Assembly: GCA_024639205.1 (NCBI GenBank)
Contig: JAHEIV010000178.1
Location: forward strand, 1 to 6,426
DNA length: 6,426 nt
Source: Deltaproteobacteria bacterium
Lineage (GTDB): Bacteria > Desulfobacterota > Desulfobacteria > Desulfobacterales > SG8-13
Direction of reading: 5' to 3'
The notes under the pieces were generated by a model that was given only the letters and a program-made list of their open reading frames with translations, did no database searches and was not told where the DNA came from. Shown in pieces: positions 6,273 to 6,426 of this stretch (position 1 is the first letter of the stretch; every line of letters starts with the position of its first letter). A program made the translations under genes and the position numbers.

Positions 6273-6426
6273 ATGAAAGATATATCCGCCATAGAAAGAA
6301 CTCCCCTGTACAACAGCAGGATAATCGATAATTATATCAAACTGATAAAAAGAAACTATGACCACATTCACGTCGGAGAACTCCTTCAGTACGCAGAAAT
6401 TGAGCCATATCAAGTAGCAGATCAGG
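6273..6426 (+). CDS. Start of a probable sensory/signalling protein (3' end outside window)
   Basis: An open frame begins at ATG 6273, 17 nt after the PilZ gene stop, and runs without a stop to the window edge, giving 51 residues. The peptide is hydrophilic and helical-looking: LYNSRIIDNYIKLIKRNYDH, then a G-E-L-L-Q-Y-A motif and 'EPYQVADQ'. I associate an 'LYNSRII..Y' opening with an '(A)G/E-(I/M)-EPY-(E/Q)-V-(A/E)-DQ' continuation with the N-terminus of multi-domain sensor proteins (histidine kinases and diguanylate-cyclase-like proteins) of Deltaproteobacteria-type organisms. This is from memory and unverified. There is no signal peptide in the visible part. No strong Shine-Dalgarno is seen. 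The short gap suggests cotranscription with the PilZ-GNAT gene, which would place a signal-sensing protein beside a c-di-GMP effector. Confidence 0.72.
   Translation, partial: MKDISAIERTPLYNSRIIDNYIKLIKRNYDHIHVGELLQYAEIEPYQVADQ

Overview
The window looks like a chromosomal stretch from a Gram-negative, probably anaerobic bacterium, most likely a member of the Desulfobacterota (sulfate-reducer-like). This is inferred from protein character: a PilZ protein fused to an acyltransferase-like domain, a Cys-rich mini-protein of a type I associate with that group, and moderately high GC in the left half. No rRNA or marker gene fixes the taxonomy. No tRNA, rRNA, CRISPR array, insertion sequence or phage gene was seen.

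Left block (1-2641, + strand): the end of a class IV PLP aminotransferase, then trxB (thioredoxin reductase) with a strong Shine-Dalgarno, then a ~10-helix membrane protein of unknown function built from two related halves, then an 82-residue protein with a dense cysteine cluster. The gaps are 72, 12 and 18 nt, all on one strand, so at least the last three genes look like one transcription unit. The pairing of a disulfide reductase with a thiol-rich mini-protein suggests, but does not prove, a shared redox role.

Middle (2642-4152): htpX, a membrane-bound zinc protease of family M48, lies on the - strand and converges on the left block, with only 46 nt between the stops. Upstream of htpX is a divergent intergenic region of more than 500 nt. 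Its half next to htpX is ordinary and carries a plausible htpX promoter. Its centre (about 3830-3980) is strikingly AT-rich and holds short palindromes and repeats. Its right edge carries a good sigma70-like promoter (TTGTAT-17-TAGAAT) for the next gene.

Right block (4153-6426, + strand): a 700-residue cytoplasmic protein with a basic N-terminus, two PilZ-like barrels (one degenerate, one with the DxSxxG motif) and a large GNAT-like C-terminal half. It looks like a candidate c-di-GMP-responsive acyltransferase or effector. Seventeen nt later another gene begins, cut by the window end. Its first 51 residues resemble the N-terminus of multi-domain sensor proteins, which would make this a two-gene signalling cluster.
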